In this document: in pieces, positions 1 to 4,898 of the stretch
Numbering within the stretch: position 1 is the first letter of the stretch
How the letters are laid out: each line of letters starts with the position of its first letter
Assembly (NCBI GenBank): GCA_001816645.1
Contig: MHCO01000020.1
Span: 12,235 to 21,012, forward strand
Source of the DNA: Candidatus Woykebacteria bacterium GWB1_45_5
GTDB taxonomy: Bacteria; Patescibacteriota; Microgenomatia; Woykebacterales; RBG-16-39-9b
Direction of reading: 5' to 3'
Length of the DNA: 8,778 nt
Translations under genes and position numbers: made by a program
The notes under the pieces: generated by a model
What the model saw: only the letters and a program-made list of their open reading frames with translations
Databases searched by the model: none
What the model was told of the DNA's origin: nothing

Positions 1-2
1 CC

Positions 3-740
3 AGCTTTTCGCTAACAAATCCATTGAAAAGCAAAACCGAAACCAGCACCGGGACAAGTGATCGCATCGTAATAAAAAATTCCAACCTTTCTCTTTTAGT
101 CAAGGACGTGCAAAAAACTGGCGACCAGATCCTCTCTTACGCCAAAAACGCTGGTGGGTATATGGTTTCAACTTCTTACAATCGACCAAGCGAATCCCCG
201 TTTGCTACCATTACCGTACGGGTCCCAACTGAAAAATTAGATGCGGCCTTAAGCCATTTCCGCTCGCTGGCGATTAAAGTGACCAGCGAAAATTTGGTTG
301 GGACAGATGTCACCGAAGAATACACTGATATAAAGGCTAATTTAGTAACTTTAGAAAAAACCAAGGCAAAATTTGAAGATATTTTAGATAAAGCGACTAC
401 AGTGCAGGATACTCTGACTGTCCAGGAAAAAATCATCTATCTTCAAGGTCAGATCGATTCTTTGAAAGGCCAGGAGAAGGCATTGGAACAAAACGCCGCG
501 TTCACTAAAGTCACTCTTTATCTTTCAACCGATGAGCTAGCCTTGCCTTATGCCCCGGATAAAAGCTTTAGGCCAAATGTGGTGTTTAAACAAGCGGTAA
601 GAAGCTTGCTTAATACTTTAAGAACCGGTGGAGAAGCTGCCATTTGGATTGGAGTTTACTCGGTAATCTGGATTCCGGCCGTTATTGTTTACTTTATCTA
701 CAGAAGGTGGCGACGAAAAAAGAGCCCACCAACTGCCTAG
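3..740 (+). CDS. DUF4349 domain protein, membrane anchored, 5' end cut by window edge
   Basis: The frame is open to the left edge. The TTG at 24 is therefore probably an internal codon, and the true start, likely with a signal or lipoprotein segment, lies outside. Residue numbers below count from that TTG. DUF4349 family features are clear: a beta-rich entry segment with NSNLSLLVKDV (19-29), a GGYMVSTS stretch (44-51), ATITVRVP (61-68), then VTSENLVGTDVTEEY (86-100). A long helix or coiled coil follows (about 101-155), and the domain closes with AFTKVTLYLS. One membrane segment lies near 206-226, followed by a basic cytoplasmic tail (YRRWRRKK). The family is found in bacterial envelopes and its biochemical role is unknown; the topology suggests an extracytoplasmic domain held by a C-terminal anchor. 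The gene is closed by a terminator 29 nt downstream. The family call is firm; function is open. Confidence 0.88.
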   Translation, partial: SFSLTNPLKSKTETSTGTSDRIVIKNSNLSLLVKDVQKTGDQILSYAKNAGGYMVSTSYNRPSESPFATITVRVPTEKLDAALSHFRSLAIKVTSENLVGTDVTEEYTDIKANLVTLEKTKAKFEDILDKATTVQDTLTVQEKIIYLQGQIDSLKGQEKALEQNAAFTKVTLYLSTDELALPYAPDKSFRPNVVFKQAVRSLLNTLRTGGEAAIWIGVYSVIWIPAVIVYFIYRRWRRKKSPPTA

Positions 741-768
741 ACGTTCGGACATAATAAGTTGCCTCATC

Positions 769-806
769 AGACCTTTGAATGGAATCTTTCAGAGGTCTTT
801 TCTTTT
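769..806 (+). terminator. Intrinsic terminator after the DUF4349 gene
   Basis: An 11-bp stem (AGACCTTTGAA at 769-779 with TTCAGAGGTCT at 788-798, one G-T wobble) has an 8-nt loop and is followed by a T-rich tract (TTTTCTTTT). It ends the DUF4349 transcript. It also argues against any start codon for the next gene inside the hairpin, such as the ATG at 779. Confidence 0.8.
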
Positions 807-808
807 CA

Positions 809-834
809 TTGACTATAAGATGTACAATTAGAAT
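809..834 (+). promoter_or_regulatory. Weak candidate promoter for the 63-residue orphan
   Basis: TTGACT at 809-814 looks like a -35 box and TAGAAT at 829-834 like a -10 box. The spacing is only 14 nt, so the pairing is poor, and TACAAT at 823-828 is a competing -10. A start near 841 would give a leader of about 25 nt containing the SD site. The gene sits between two terminators, so it needs its own promoter, but which hexamers are used is uncertain. Confidence 0.3.
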
Positions 835-852
835 GTCAGCGTCTCTCACAAA

Positions 853-860
853 AAGGAGGA
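853..860 (+). promoter_or_regulatory. Strong SD site that fixes the start at 866
   Basis: AAGGAGGA lies 5 nt before the ATG at 866. This is a near-full anti-SD match at good spacing. It selects this ATG over the longer reading from 779, which begins inside the upstream terminator. Confidence 0.75.
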
Positions 861-865
861 TAGAG

Positions 866-1057
866 ATGGCAACGGACGCAACTTTGACAGAGGAGGAGAA
901 GAGGGCTATCTACGAGGCCATTCGCCGAAACAGCCACTCTGATGATCGGGATCCCTGCGAGGTCATCACTGAGGACTACGGGGGTGACGCTGAGCAATAC
1001 CTACGGTCTATGGCTCGTTGGTATGGAATCCCAATTGGTTCCAAACGCCAGCAATAG
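866..1057 (+). CDS. Orphan small protein, 63 aa
   Basis: I do not recognise this protein. It is short, soluble and charged. An acidic helical N-terminus (TLTEEEKRAIYEAIRR) is followed by a polar stretch with one Cys (SDDRDPCEV). A compact C-terminal helix (AEQYLRSMARWYGIP) precedes a basic end (GSKRQQ). There is no signal peptide, membrane segment or metal motif. The start is set by a strong SD 5 nt upstream. Codon use is visibly more GC-rich than in the flanking genes. The gene is a self-contained unit between two intrinsic terminators, which with the SD suggests efficient expression. The helix-rich layout would suit a small binding or regulatory protein, but that is only inference. The intact frame, SD and terminator make a real gene likely. 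Confidence 0.68.
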   Translation: MATDATLTEEEKRAIYEAIRRNSHSDDRDPCEVITEDYGGDAEQYLRSMARWYGIPIGSKRQQ

Positions 1058-1079
1058 TCCTGCGATTACTACCTTACCC

Positions 1080-1121
1080 GGACCCTTGGACGATTCGTCG
1101 TTCAAGGGTTCCTTCTTTCTT
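1080..1121 (+). terminator. Strong intrinsic terminator with TTCG loop
   Basis: A 14-bp stem (GGACCCTTGGACGA at 1080-1093 with TCGTTCAAGGGTTC at 1098-1111, two G-T wobbles) is capped by a TTCG tetraloop and followed by a pyrimidine tract (CTTCTTTCTT). It ends the 63-residue gene 22 nt after the stop codon. In the minus direction it lacks a T tract, so it is not an obvious terminator for the convergent nitroreductase gene. Confidence 0.82.
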
Positions 1122-1148
1122 AACAATAAATTGTTTGATAGATTTACT

Positions 1149-1661
1149 TTATTTTTCCCAAACTAATTCATCTAGGGGCCGGTGGCTTTTCGCGGCGGGT
1201 TTTTCGGCGGGGTAGCCAATCGGCAAAATAGCGATTGGCCTTAAATTTGAAGGAACGCCGATAATCTTTGCAACCTCTTCTTCATCAAAAGCCCCAACCC
1301 AAACGGAGCCTAGTCCAAGATCTGCAGCTGCTAGTTGGGCATATGCACAGGCAATAGTGGCATCTTGGAGAGAGTACAATTCTTCACCTCGCCGGTTGTA
1401 TTTTTGGGATGATTGATTTGGATCTTGAAGGAAAACTAAAACGACCGGGGCTTGGGCAACAAACTCTTGATTTGCTGCTTCGGCAATTTTTTCCCTCGCC
1501 TTTTTATCTTTAACCACACAGATTTTATAGGCCTGCAAATTCCCGGCCGAGGGTGCGCTTCTCGCCTCTTCCAAAATCTGATTCAATTTTTCTTCTTCAA
1601 CCGGTTTATCCTGGTAGACGCGTATCGAATGCCGCTCTTTCAAAAGTTTCTGAAATTCCAT
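1149..1661 (-). CDS. Nitroreductase family FMN-dependent oxidoreductase
   Basis: A 170-residue protein of the usual length for short nitroreductases. These enzymes use FMN and NAD(P)H to reduce nitro compounds, quinones or other acceptors in the cytoplasm, usually as homodimers. Family marks: the N-terminal FMN phosphate-binding motif RHSIRVY (10-16); SAPSAGNLQ (35-43); a central QDATIACAYAQLAAADLGLGSVWVGAF (99-125) that contributes to the dimer and flavin site; PIGYP (147-151); and a terminal KSHRPL (158-163) with the expected basic residue. The natural substrate cannot be read from sequence. It is transcribed alone, convergent with the 63-residue gene. It has an extended -10 box 8 nt before ATG and no SD, so a leaderless mRNA is likely. 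Confidence 0.93.
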   Translation of the reverse strand: MEFQKLLKERHSIRVYQDKPVEEEKLNQILEEARSAPSAGNLQAYKICVVKDKKAREKIAEAANQEFVAQAPVVLVFLQDPNQSSQKYNRRGEELYSLQDATIACAYAQLAAADLGLGSVWVGAFDEEEVAKIIGVPSNLRPIAILPIGYPAEKPAAKSHRPLDELVWEK

Positions 1662-1669
1662 TGATCAGT

Positions 1670-1678
1670 ATTCTAGCA
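1670..1678 (-). promoter_or_regulatory. Extended -10 promoter of the nitroreductase, leaderless type
   Basis: On the minus strand TGC-TAGAAT lies 8 nt before the ATG at 1661. A TGn extended -10 can act with a poor -35, and no good -35 is seen 17 nt upstream. The predicted start falls about 2 nt before ATG. The same nine bases, TGCTAGAAT, stand before hicB. Confidence 0.5.
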
Positions 1679-1716
1679 CAAAAAGGGACTTTGGTCTCGG
1701 TGCTTGTGGATTAAGA

Positions 1717-2040
1717 TTAACTTTTTACTCTTTTGTAAATAAATTTCAGAACCATCCAGCCAATCAAAAAAATAACAAAATAAAACAGCAAGTCAACGAC
1801 TATTGGAATGGGACTATAAAATCCCAACCAAATGGGTTCATTAAAATCCCAACCTTGTTGGTAGAAAGGTAGCGGCCAACCCCGGACAAAAGTGGCGACG
1901 CAAAAAATTAACGGGCAAATTTCTTCTGGGGGGCAGTTAACTTTAGGACAACCTTCCATCCGACCATAAATTAAGCTCAAACCAACTGCCAACACAGCCA
2001 AAACAAAAATCAACAAAATTTCTTTCCAAGAAAGTTTCAT
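1717..2040 (-). CDS. Small two-pass membrane protein with four-Cys loop, 107 aa
   Basis: Not recognised as a named family. Two hydrophobic helices (about 8-24 and 76-99) flank a roughly 50-residue loop. The loop holds four cysteines at 31, 36, 42 and 47 in a Pro-rich stretch (CPKVNCPPEEICPLIFC), then an aromatic segment (RGWPLPFYQQGWDF). By charge both short ends (K-rich) should face the cytoplasm and the Cys loop the outside, where disulfides or metal binding are possible; this is inference. The gene lies 21 nt after the 174-aa anchor gene on the same strand, so the two likely form an operon. No SD is visible before the ATG. Its final codons fall in a diverged repeat shared with two other intergenic sites. 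Confidence 0.7.
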   Translation of the reverse strand: MKLSWKEILLIFVLAVLAVGLSLIYGRMEGCPKVNCPPEEICPLIFCVATFVRGWPLPFYQQGWDFNEPIWLGFYSPIPIVVDLLFYFVIFLIGWMVLKFIYKRVKS

Positions 2041-2061
2041 ATTTCAATGGCCAAATTGGCT

Positions 2062-2586
2062 CTAAAATTCCTTAACTCCAGCCGCGTTAAGTAGACTTTT
2101 CAACTTACTGACACCGCGACTGTTTACGTATGGACCAGATGAGTATGCTTTCCGATCGCCGATAAAAATTACTACATTATTCTTTGTCCCAACAAATTCT
2201 CCACTTAAGGGAATCAACAGGCGGTCTGGCTTGACCTCCAATTCGTTAAATGAACTAGTGAAAGTTTTCGGTTGGCTATAAATCAATTCCAAACATGATT
2301 CCTGTTCTTTAATTCTTTTGATGGTCTCTGGAGTAACAAGCAAGAATAAACCACTATCCGCGGAGACTAAAAGATCTTCTGCTTCGACCTGGACTTGTTG
2401 GAAATAGGGTGAGTTGATACCAACTAACATCCTACCACCTTTATTGTAAACGGCCATTTCCAATGACGATTCTTTCGTTTTGGAAAACGGTGATTGCACC
2501 CCTTTACTTGAGAAGAAATACCAAACTATCCCTAAAATAACAGTAAAAAGAATAAGTAATATCGCAGCCAGTACTTTTTTATTCAC
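2062..2586 (-). CDS. Membrane-anchored protein of unknown function, 174 aa
   Basis: Not recognised. A basic start (MNKK) and one hydrophobic helix (5-24) form an uncleaved signal anchor or signal peptide with no lipobox Cys. The remaining 150 or so residues are predicted extracytoplasmic and read as alternating beta strands and short helices, for example GGRMLVGINS (50-59), DRLLIPLSGEFVG (121-133) and NNVVIFIGDRKAY (136-148). A helical end follows (VSKLKSLLNAAGVKEF). The start is a GTG, preferred because a well-spaced -35/-10 pair predicts transcription beginning exactly on it. It is the first gene of a probable two-gene unit with the four-Cys membrane protein. Confidence 0.72.
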   Translation of the reverse strand: MNKKVLAAILLILFTVILGIVWYFFSSKGVQSPFSKTKESSLEMAVYNKGGRMLVGINSPYFQQVQVEAEDLLVSADSGLFLLVTPETIKRIKEQESCLELIYSQPKTFTSSFNELEVKPDRLLIPLSGEFVGTKNNVVIFIGDRKAYSSGPYVNSRGVSKLKSLLNAAGVKEF

Positions 2587-2592
2587 ACCTTA

Positions 2593-2621
2593 ACTCTACC
2601 AACTTTTTACTTGGGAGGCAA
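2593..2621 (-). promoter_or_regulatory. Promoter of the 174-aa gene, predicted fully leaderless
   Basis: On the minus strand TTGCCT (2616-2621, 4 of 6 to the consensus) and TAGAGT (2593-2598) are 17 nt apart. Seven bases past the -10 is the G of the GTG start at 2586. No SD exists, so a leaderless mRNA is the simplest reading. The -35 and most of the spacer lie inside the repeat shared with 3295-3313. Confidence 0.5.
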
Positions 2622-2623
2622 TT
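2605..2623. repeat. 19-nt direct repeat, copy 1
   Basis: Matches 3295-3313 at 18 of 19 positions (TTTTACTTGGGAGGCAATT here, C for G at one site there). The two copies have the same orientation, about 690 nt apart, and flank the hicBA module. This copy contains the -35 of the 174-aa gene's promoter. Confidence 0.6.
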
Positions 2624-2642
2624 TTATTTTCGAGCAGAAGAC

Positions 2643-2723
2643 CATGGTACAAAATTGGTCCGTGGATGAATGAGAGATTGTCTCGCTCCTGCGAGAAAAA
2701 GAAGACACCATGCCACGCTTGGC
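2643..2723. other. Hairpin-rich spacer downstream of hicA
   Basis: The spacer between the hicA end and the 174-aa gene holds no gene. It has several short inverted repeats: TCTCGC/GCGAGA (2681-2686 and 2691-2696, TCCT loop), GCCA/TGGC (2712-2715 and 2720-2723), and a longer-range CATGGT/ACCATG pair (2643-2648 with 2707-2712). None is followed by a T run on the minus strand, so none is a convincing intrinsic terminator. It could be the structured 3' end of the hicBA transcript or a remnant of an interspersed repeat. Confidence 0.3.
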
Positions 2724-2736
2724 GGGGCTTGGAGAT

Positions 2737-2966
2737 TCATTTCTTGAATTTGGTCAAGTTTTCGATTCCCCAACCCAACTGTTTCAATACACCGTGTAAA
2801 AGTCCTGGTTTTAGAGTGACTCCTTTATGGTGAGGAATAGTCACTCTTACTTTTGTCTTTGGGTGCTTGAACGTAAAATGGCTGCCTTTTTAGTATGTAG
2901 GATAAAACCTAGTTTCTTTAGGATTTTGATTAGCTTATCGCTCTTTATTTGCGGAAGTTTAGTCAT
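2737..2966 (-). pseudogene. hicA: hicA toxin gene with a one-base frameshift
   Basis: The minus strand from ATG at 2966 reads MTKLPQIKSDKLIKILKKLG..., a typical HicA start, but hits a stop at 2847 after 39 residues. Reading one frame over from an AAAAAG run (plus-strand T5 at 2887-2891) restores GSHFTFKHPKTKVRVTIPHH and LKPGLLHGVLKQLGW to a TGA at 2737-2739. Adding one A gives an uninterrupted 76-residue HicA of normal length. HicA is a small double-stranded-RNA-binding-fold mRNA interferase. Its catalytic His is in the G-S-H motif, which lies just beyond the break, so the 39-residue product should be inactive. The ATG overlaps the hicB stop (ATGA), implying coupled translation. Alternatives are a sequencing or assembly error in a homopolymer, or -1 slippage on AAAAAG, which would yield the full protein. 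Confidence 0.85.
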
Positions 2967-3211
2967 GAAGTAACTGGTTGAGGAACGGAAACAGTAATTG
3001 AGCTCACTAGTTCTTCTTCGGGCGCAGGAACATCTTCACCATCCGCTCTCAAACTTTCCAGATGGCTTTCAATGGCCTCAGCAATATTTACCTTCGCTTC
3101 TTCCAAAGTTTCGCCTTGAGAAAAACAGCCCGGCAACGAGGGAACCGAAACGGAGTATCCGCCCGTTGGTTCTTTAATATATATAGCTGCGTACTTAACT
3201 TTCTTTTCCAT
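2963..3211 (-). CDS. hicB: HicB family antitoxin, 82 aa
   Basis: HicB antitoxins bind and block the HicA mRNA interferase, and many also repress their own operon. The compact HicB fold is clear: strand KYAAIYIKE (6-14), then GGYSVSVPSLPGCFSQGETLEEAKVNIAEAI (17-47), the family signature. A helix (to about 57) and a short acidic, Ser/Val-rich tail follow. At 82 residues there is little room for the C-terminal DNA-binding domain of longer HicBs, so autoregulation may be weak or need another factor. The gene order is antitoxin first. The stop overlaps the hicA ATG. There is no SD; an extended -10 lies 10 nt before the ATG. The frame is intact although its partner's is broken. Confidence 0.92.
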   Translation of the reverse strand: MEKKVKYAAIYIKEPTGGYSVSVPSLPGCFSQGETLEEAKVNIAEAIESHLESLRADGEDVPAPEEELVSSITVSVPQPVTS

Positions 3212-3221
3212 AGCGAAAGCA

Positions 3222-3250
3222 ATTCTAGCAGAAATCTATCTGTGAAACAA
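3222..3250 (-). promoter_or_regulatory. Candidate hicBA promoter
   Basis: On the minus strand TGC-TAGAAT (extended -10, hexamer at 3222-3227) lies 10 nt before the hicB ATG, with a poor -35 (TTGTTT, 3245-3250) at 17-nt spacing. A start near 3215 gives a leader of about 4 nt. A second possible promoter further upstream (TTGCGT at 3306-3311 and TTTAAT at 3283-3288, 17-nt spacer) lies in the shared repeat. Confidence 0.45.
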
Positions 3251-3269
3251 GATCAAAAAGTTCGATCTT
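3249..3269. promoter_or_regulatory. Inverted repeat, possible operator of hicBA
   Basis: AAGATC (3249-3254) and GATCTT (3264-3269) form a perfect 6-bp inverted repeat with a 9-nt centre, touching the -35 of the hicB promoter. The position suits a repressor site for a toxin-antitoxin complex. It could equally be a chance palindrome, and the short HicB here shows no obvious DNA-binding domain. Confidence 0.25.
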
Positions 3270-3294
3270 TGGCGCTTTGCGGATTAAAATTACG

Positions 3295-3313
3295 TTTTAC
3301 TTGGGACGCAATT
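3295..3313. repeat. 19-nt direct repeat, copy 2
   Basis: Second copy of the element at 2605-2623 (18 of 19 identical). The adjoining bases 3281-3301 (GGATTAAAATTACGTTTTACT) also resemble 1708-1729, with three substitutions and one 1-nt gap. All three sites lie upstream of minus-strand genes. Confidence 0.55.
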
Positions 3314-3348
3314 AGGGGTAAGGTGGAATTTTTTCCCTAAAGAAATTA

Positions 3349-3401
3349 GCAGGGCGTTATGGGTTGGGCACCATTCTGTCACGCTGGTGCGTGACCCCTG
3401 C
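3349..3401 (-). other. Structured 3' region after the 91-residue gene
   Basis: A perfect 7-bp hairpin with a 4-nt loop (GTCACGC/GCGTGAC at 3378-3384 and 3389-3395) is enclosed by a flush 6-bp stem (GCAGGG/CCCTGC at 3349-3354 and 3396-3401). GCACCA (3368-3373) can also pair with TGGTGC (3385-3390), which excludes the 7-bp hairpin. In the minus direction a weak TAATTTCTTT follows. It starts 9 nt past the stop codon. It may be a terminator or a stabilising or switching 3' element. Confidence 0.45.
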
Positions 3402-3410
3402 ACGGAGCAA

Positions 3411-3686
3411 TTACGAGCTCGCCCGGCCACCGCTGTGGCGCTGATCTCCCCAACCGTTTTCGCCAAAGATCCGGTCGAGATCCCTTTGCAACTCTTTCTC
3501 AGACCCGGGCAAATTAGACCGAACCATCACCATAACTTCTCTTAAACCAAGAAGTCCTTCACGATGGCCGTTACAAAGAACCTGCAGCCGTCGGATATTC
3601 CGACTCCGAGCAGCCTCTCGGATCTCATTTGCCAGGAGGGTCGCAAAGATTTTATCGAGGGAATGATCTCTATGAAGGCGGGACAT
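3411..3686 (-). CDS. Orphan small basic protein, 91 aa
   Basis: I do not recognise this protein. It is soluble, Arg-rich and mostly helical: HSLDKIFATLLANEIREAARSRNIRRLQVLC (8-38), then LLGLREVMVMVRSNL (45-59) and EKELQRDLDRIFGENGW (63-79), with a flexible Gly/Ser/Arg end (SGGRASS). It has no signal peptide or membrane segment. The start is the ATG at 3686, because AAGGAGG lies 6 nt before it and a good promoter predicts transcription starting near 3737. A longer reading from 3743 would start upstream of that point. Base composition is richer in GC than the flanking exporter and hicBA genes, as in the 63-residue gene. A nucleic-acid or ribosome-linked role would fit the charge, but this is speculation. 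Confidence 0.65.
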   Translation of the reverse strand: MSRLHRDHSLDKIFATLLANEIREAARSRNIRRLQVLCNGHREGLLGLREVMVMVRSNLPGSEKELQRDLDRIFGENGWGDQRHSGGRASS

Positions 3687-3692
3687 TGGAAA

Positions 3693-3699
3693 CCTCCTT
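3693..3699 (-). promoter_or_regulatory. Strong SD site that fixes the start at 3686
   Basis: Minus-strand AAGGAGG with a 6-nt spacer to ATG. It rules in the 91-residue start over the 110-residue one. Confidence 0.72.
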
Positions 3700-3743
3700 C
3701 CTTGGAAGAAACCGCCCTCTGGAATCCCTCTTGAATATAACAA

Positions 3744-3772
3744 ATTATATCAAAATACACCGGAAAAAGCAA
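3744..3772 (-). promoter_or_regulatory. Promoter of the 91-residue gene
   Basis: On the minus strand a perfect TATAAT (3744-3749) is preceded by TGA, giving an extended -10. TTGCTT (3767-3772) sits 17 nt upstream as a fair -35. Predicted start near 3737, leader about 50 nt, containing the SD. This is the best promoter match in the window. Confidence 0.68.
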
Positions 3773-3796
3773 CCTAGCGAGTTTTAGGAGGTAGCT
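3764..3796 (-). terminator. Possible terminator of the ABC exporter operon
   Basis: Minus-strand AGCTACCT (3789-3796) can pair with AGGTTGCT (3768-3775) with one mismatch, followed by TTTTT (3764-3768). It begins inside the permease stop codon and overlaps the next gene's -35. The long 13-nt loop makes it only moderately convincing. Confidence 0.4.
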
Positions 3797-4898
3797 AAAT
3801 TCCTTTGCGAATCGAAAAAGCGGCGAGGAGGATCATTAGAAAGGCGAAGGCGATTAGAATATAAATATCGAAACTCACGCTGGCAAGATCTTTTCCTTTT
3901 ATCATAATATCCCGCAGCGCGTTATTTGCATACGTAAGCGGCATAGCGTAAGAAAGCCACTGCAAAATTACCGGCATGGATTTTATCGGAAAAATAAAAC
4001 CAGAGATTAGGGCCTGGGGAACAATAATAACCGGCAGAAACTGAACTACCTGCAGCTCATTGCGGGCAAAAGCGGAGAGAAAAATTCCGAGATTAACTGC
4101 TCCTACAACCAAAATTAACTCAATTAGAAACACAAACCAAAGGCTGCCAAGGAAATGAACATCGAGGACATAAATTGTGTAAAGGAGCACTATCAATGAT
4201 TGAATCAAGGCAAAAATTGAAAATCCTAGGAAATAGCCCCCGACAATCTCGGCATTATTGACTGGCGAAGCAAAAAGCCGCTCAAATGTCCCTTGGCTTC
4301 GTTCTCTTAAAAACGATACCGAGGTCAGCATAATAACAAAGAAAAAAGCAAAAAAGGCGATAAATACCGGCGCAAAATAATCTAGGCTGGTAAATTTTTC
4401 GCCACCGTAAAGGTAATCTACCTTTAGATCAACTAATTTTTGGTCAGAAAATGAGCTTAATAAATTTTGGTTCACTAGCCCAAGGACCTGCTGGGAAGCA
4501 TTCGGATCCGATCCTTCCAACTTTACAATAACCAGCGGGCTTTTTCTCTCTGAAATATCTTTACTGAAACTCTTGCCCAGCAACACATAGGCATCAAGCG
4601 TTCCGTCCTCAAGATCACTCTTGGCTTTTTCCAAATTAATTTTGTGCCATTTTAAATTTTCAGTGTCTTTCAATGACTCTTCGATCGCCGAAGAAATTTT
4701 TTGGGTGCTAAGTGGAGTAGTAACACCTTCATCTTGGTTAACAAAACCAACCTCGTAAGATGGGGTCGTTTTAAGCAAAGCGCCTAAGATGGAAAGCACA
4801 AGCAGTGGAACGATTACTATCAAGGCAACTGTTCTCCGGTCGTGAATAAACTGCCGGATAATTCTTTTGGCGACGGCGAAGATTCTTCTTATGCTCAT
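3795..4898 (-). CDS. ABC-2 type exporter permease
   Basis: A 367-residue membrane subunit of an ABC-2 exporter, the usual length. TM1 (about 23-41) follows a basic amphipathic start. A large extracytoplasmic domain (about 43-172), typical of the YhgE/YbhS-R-like branch, comes next. Five further helices follow: about 174-196, 218-244, 252-277, 285-305 and 345-362. The conserved cytoplasmic motif ERSQGTFERLFASPV (199-213), expected to contact the ATPase, sits after TM2. A Pro-rich re-entrant-like stretch (PQALISGFIFPIKSMP) precedes the last helix. The substrate is not readable; relatives export drugs, lipids or polymers. Start ATG overlaps the ATPase stop (ATGA), with GGAGG 7 nt upstream, so translation is coupled and SD-assisted. 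A dimer with two ATPase chains is expected. Confidence 0.94.
   Translation of the reverse strand: MSIRRIFAVAKRIIRQFIHDRRTVALIVIVPLLVLSILGALLKTTPSYEVGFVNQDEGVTTPLSTQKISSAIEESLKDTENLKWHKINLEKAKSDLEDGTLDAYVLLGKSFSKDISERKSPLVIVKLEGSDPNASQQVLGLVNQNLLSSFSDQKLVDLKVDYLYGGEKFTSLDYFAPVFIAFFAFFFVIMLTSVSFLRERSQGTFERLFASPVNNAEIVGGYFLGFSIFALIQSLIVLLYTIYVLDVHFLGSLWFVFLIELILVVGAVNLGIFLSAFARNELQVVQFLPVIIVPQALISGFIFPIKSMPVILQWLSYAMPLTYANNALRDIMIKGKDLASVSFDIYILIAFAFLMILLAAFSIRKGI

Noticed and set aside
779..865. Longer 92-residue start for the small plus-strand gene
   Set aside because: The ATG at 779 lies inside the upstream terminator hairpin, and the strong SD at 853-860 points to the ATG at 866.
2681..2696. 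TCTCGC-TCCT-GCGAGA hairpin as terminator of hicBA
   Set aside because: On the minus strand the T run lies before the hairpin, not after it.
2599..2736. 46 stop-free codons continuing in frame after the hicA stop
   Set aside because: There is no good start codon, no family resemblance and the region is hairpin-rich; a run of this length is expected by chance fairly often.
2847..2966. 39-residue minus-strand reading as an independent small gene
   Set aside because: It is the N-terminal part of hicA before the frameshift; the tail after the A run is out-of-frame HicA sequence.
3687..3743. Longer 110-residue start for the minus-strand orphan gene
   Set aside because: The ATG at 3743 would lie upstream of the predicted transcript start near 3737, while AAGGAGG lies 6 nt before the ATG at 3686.
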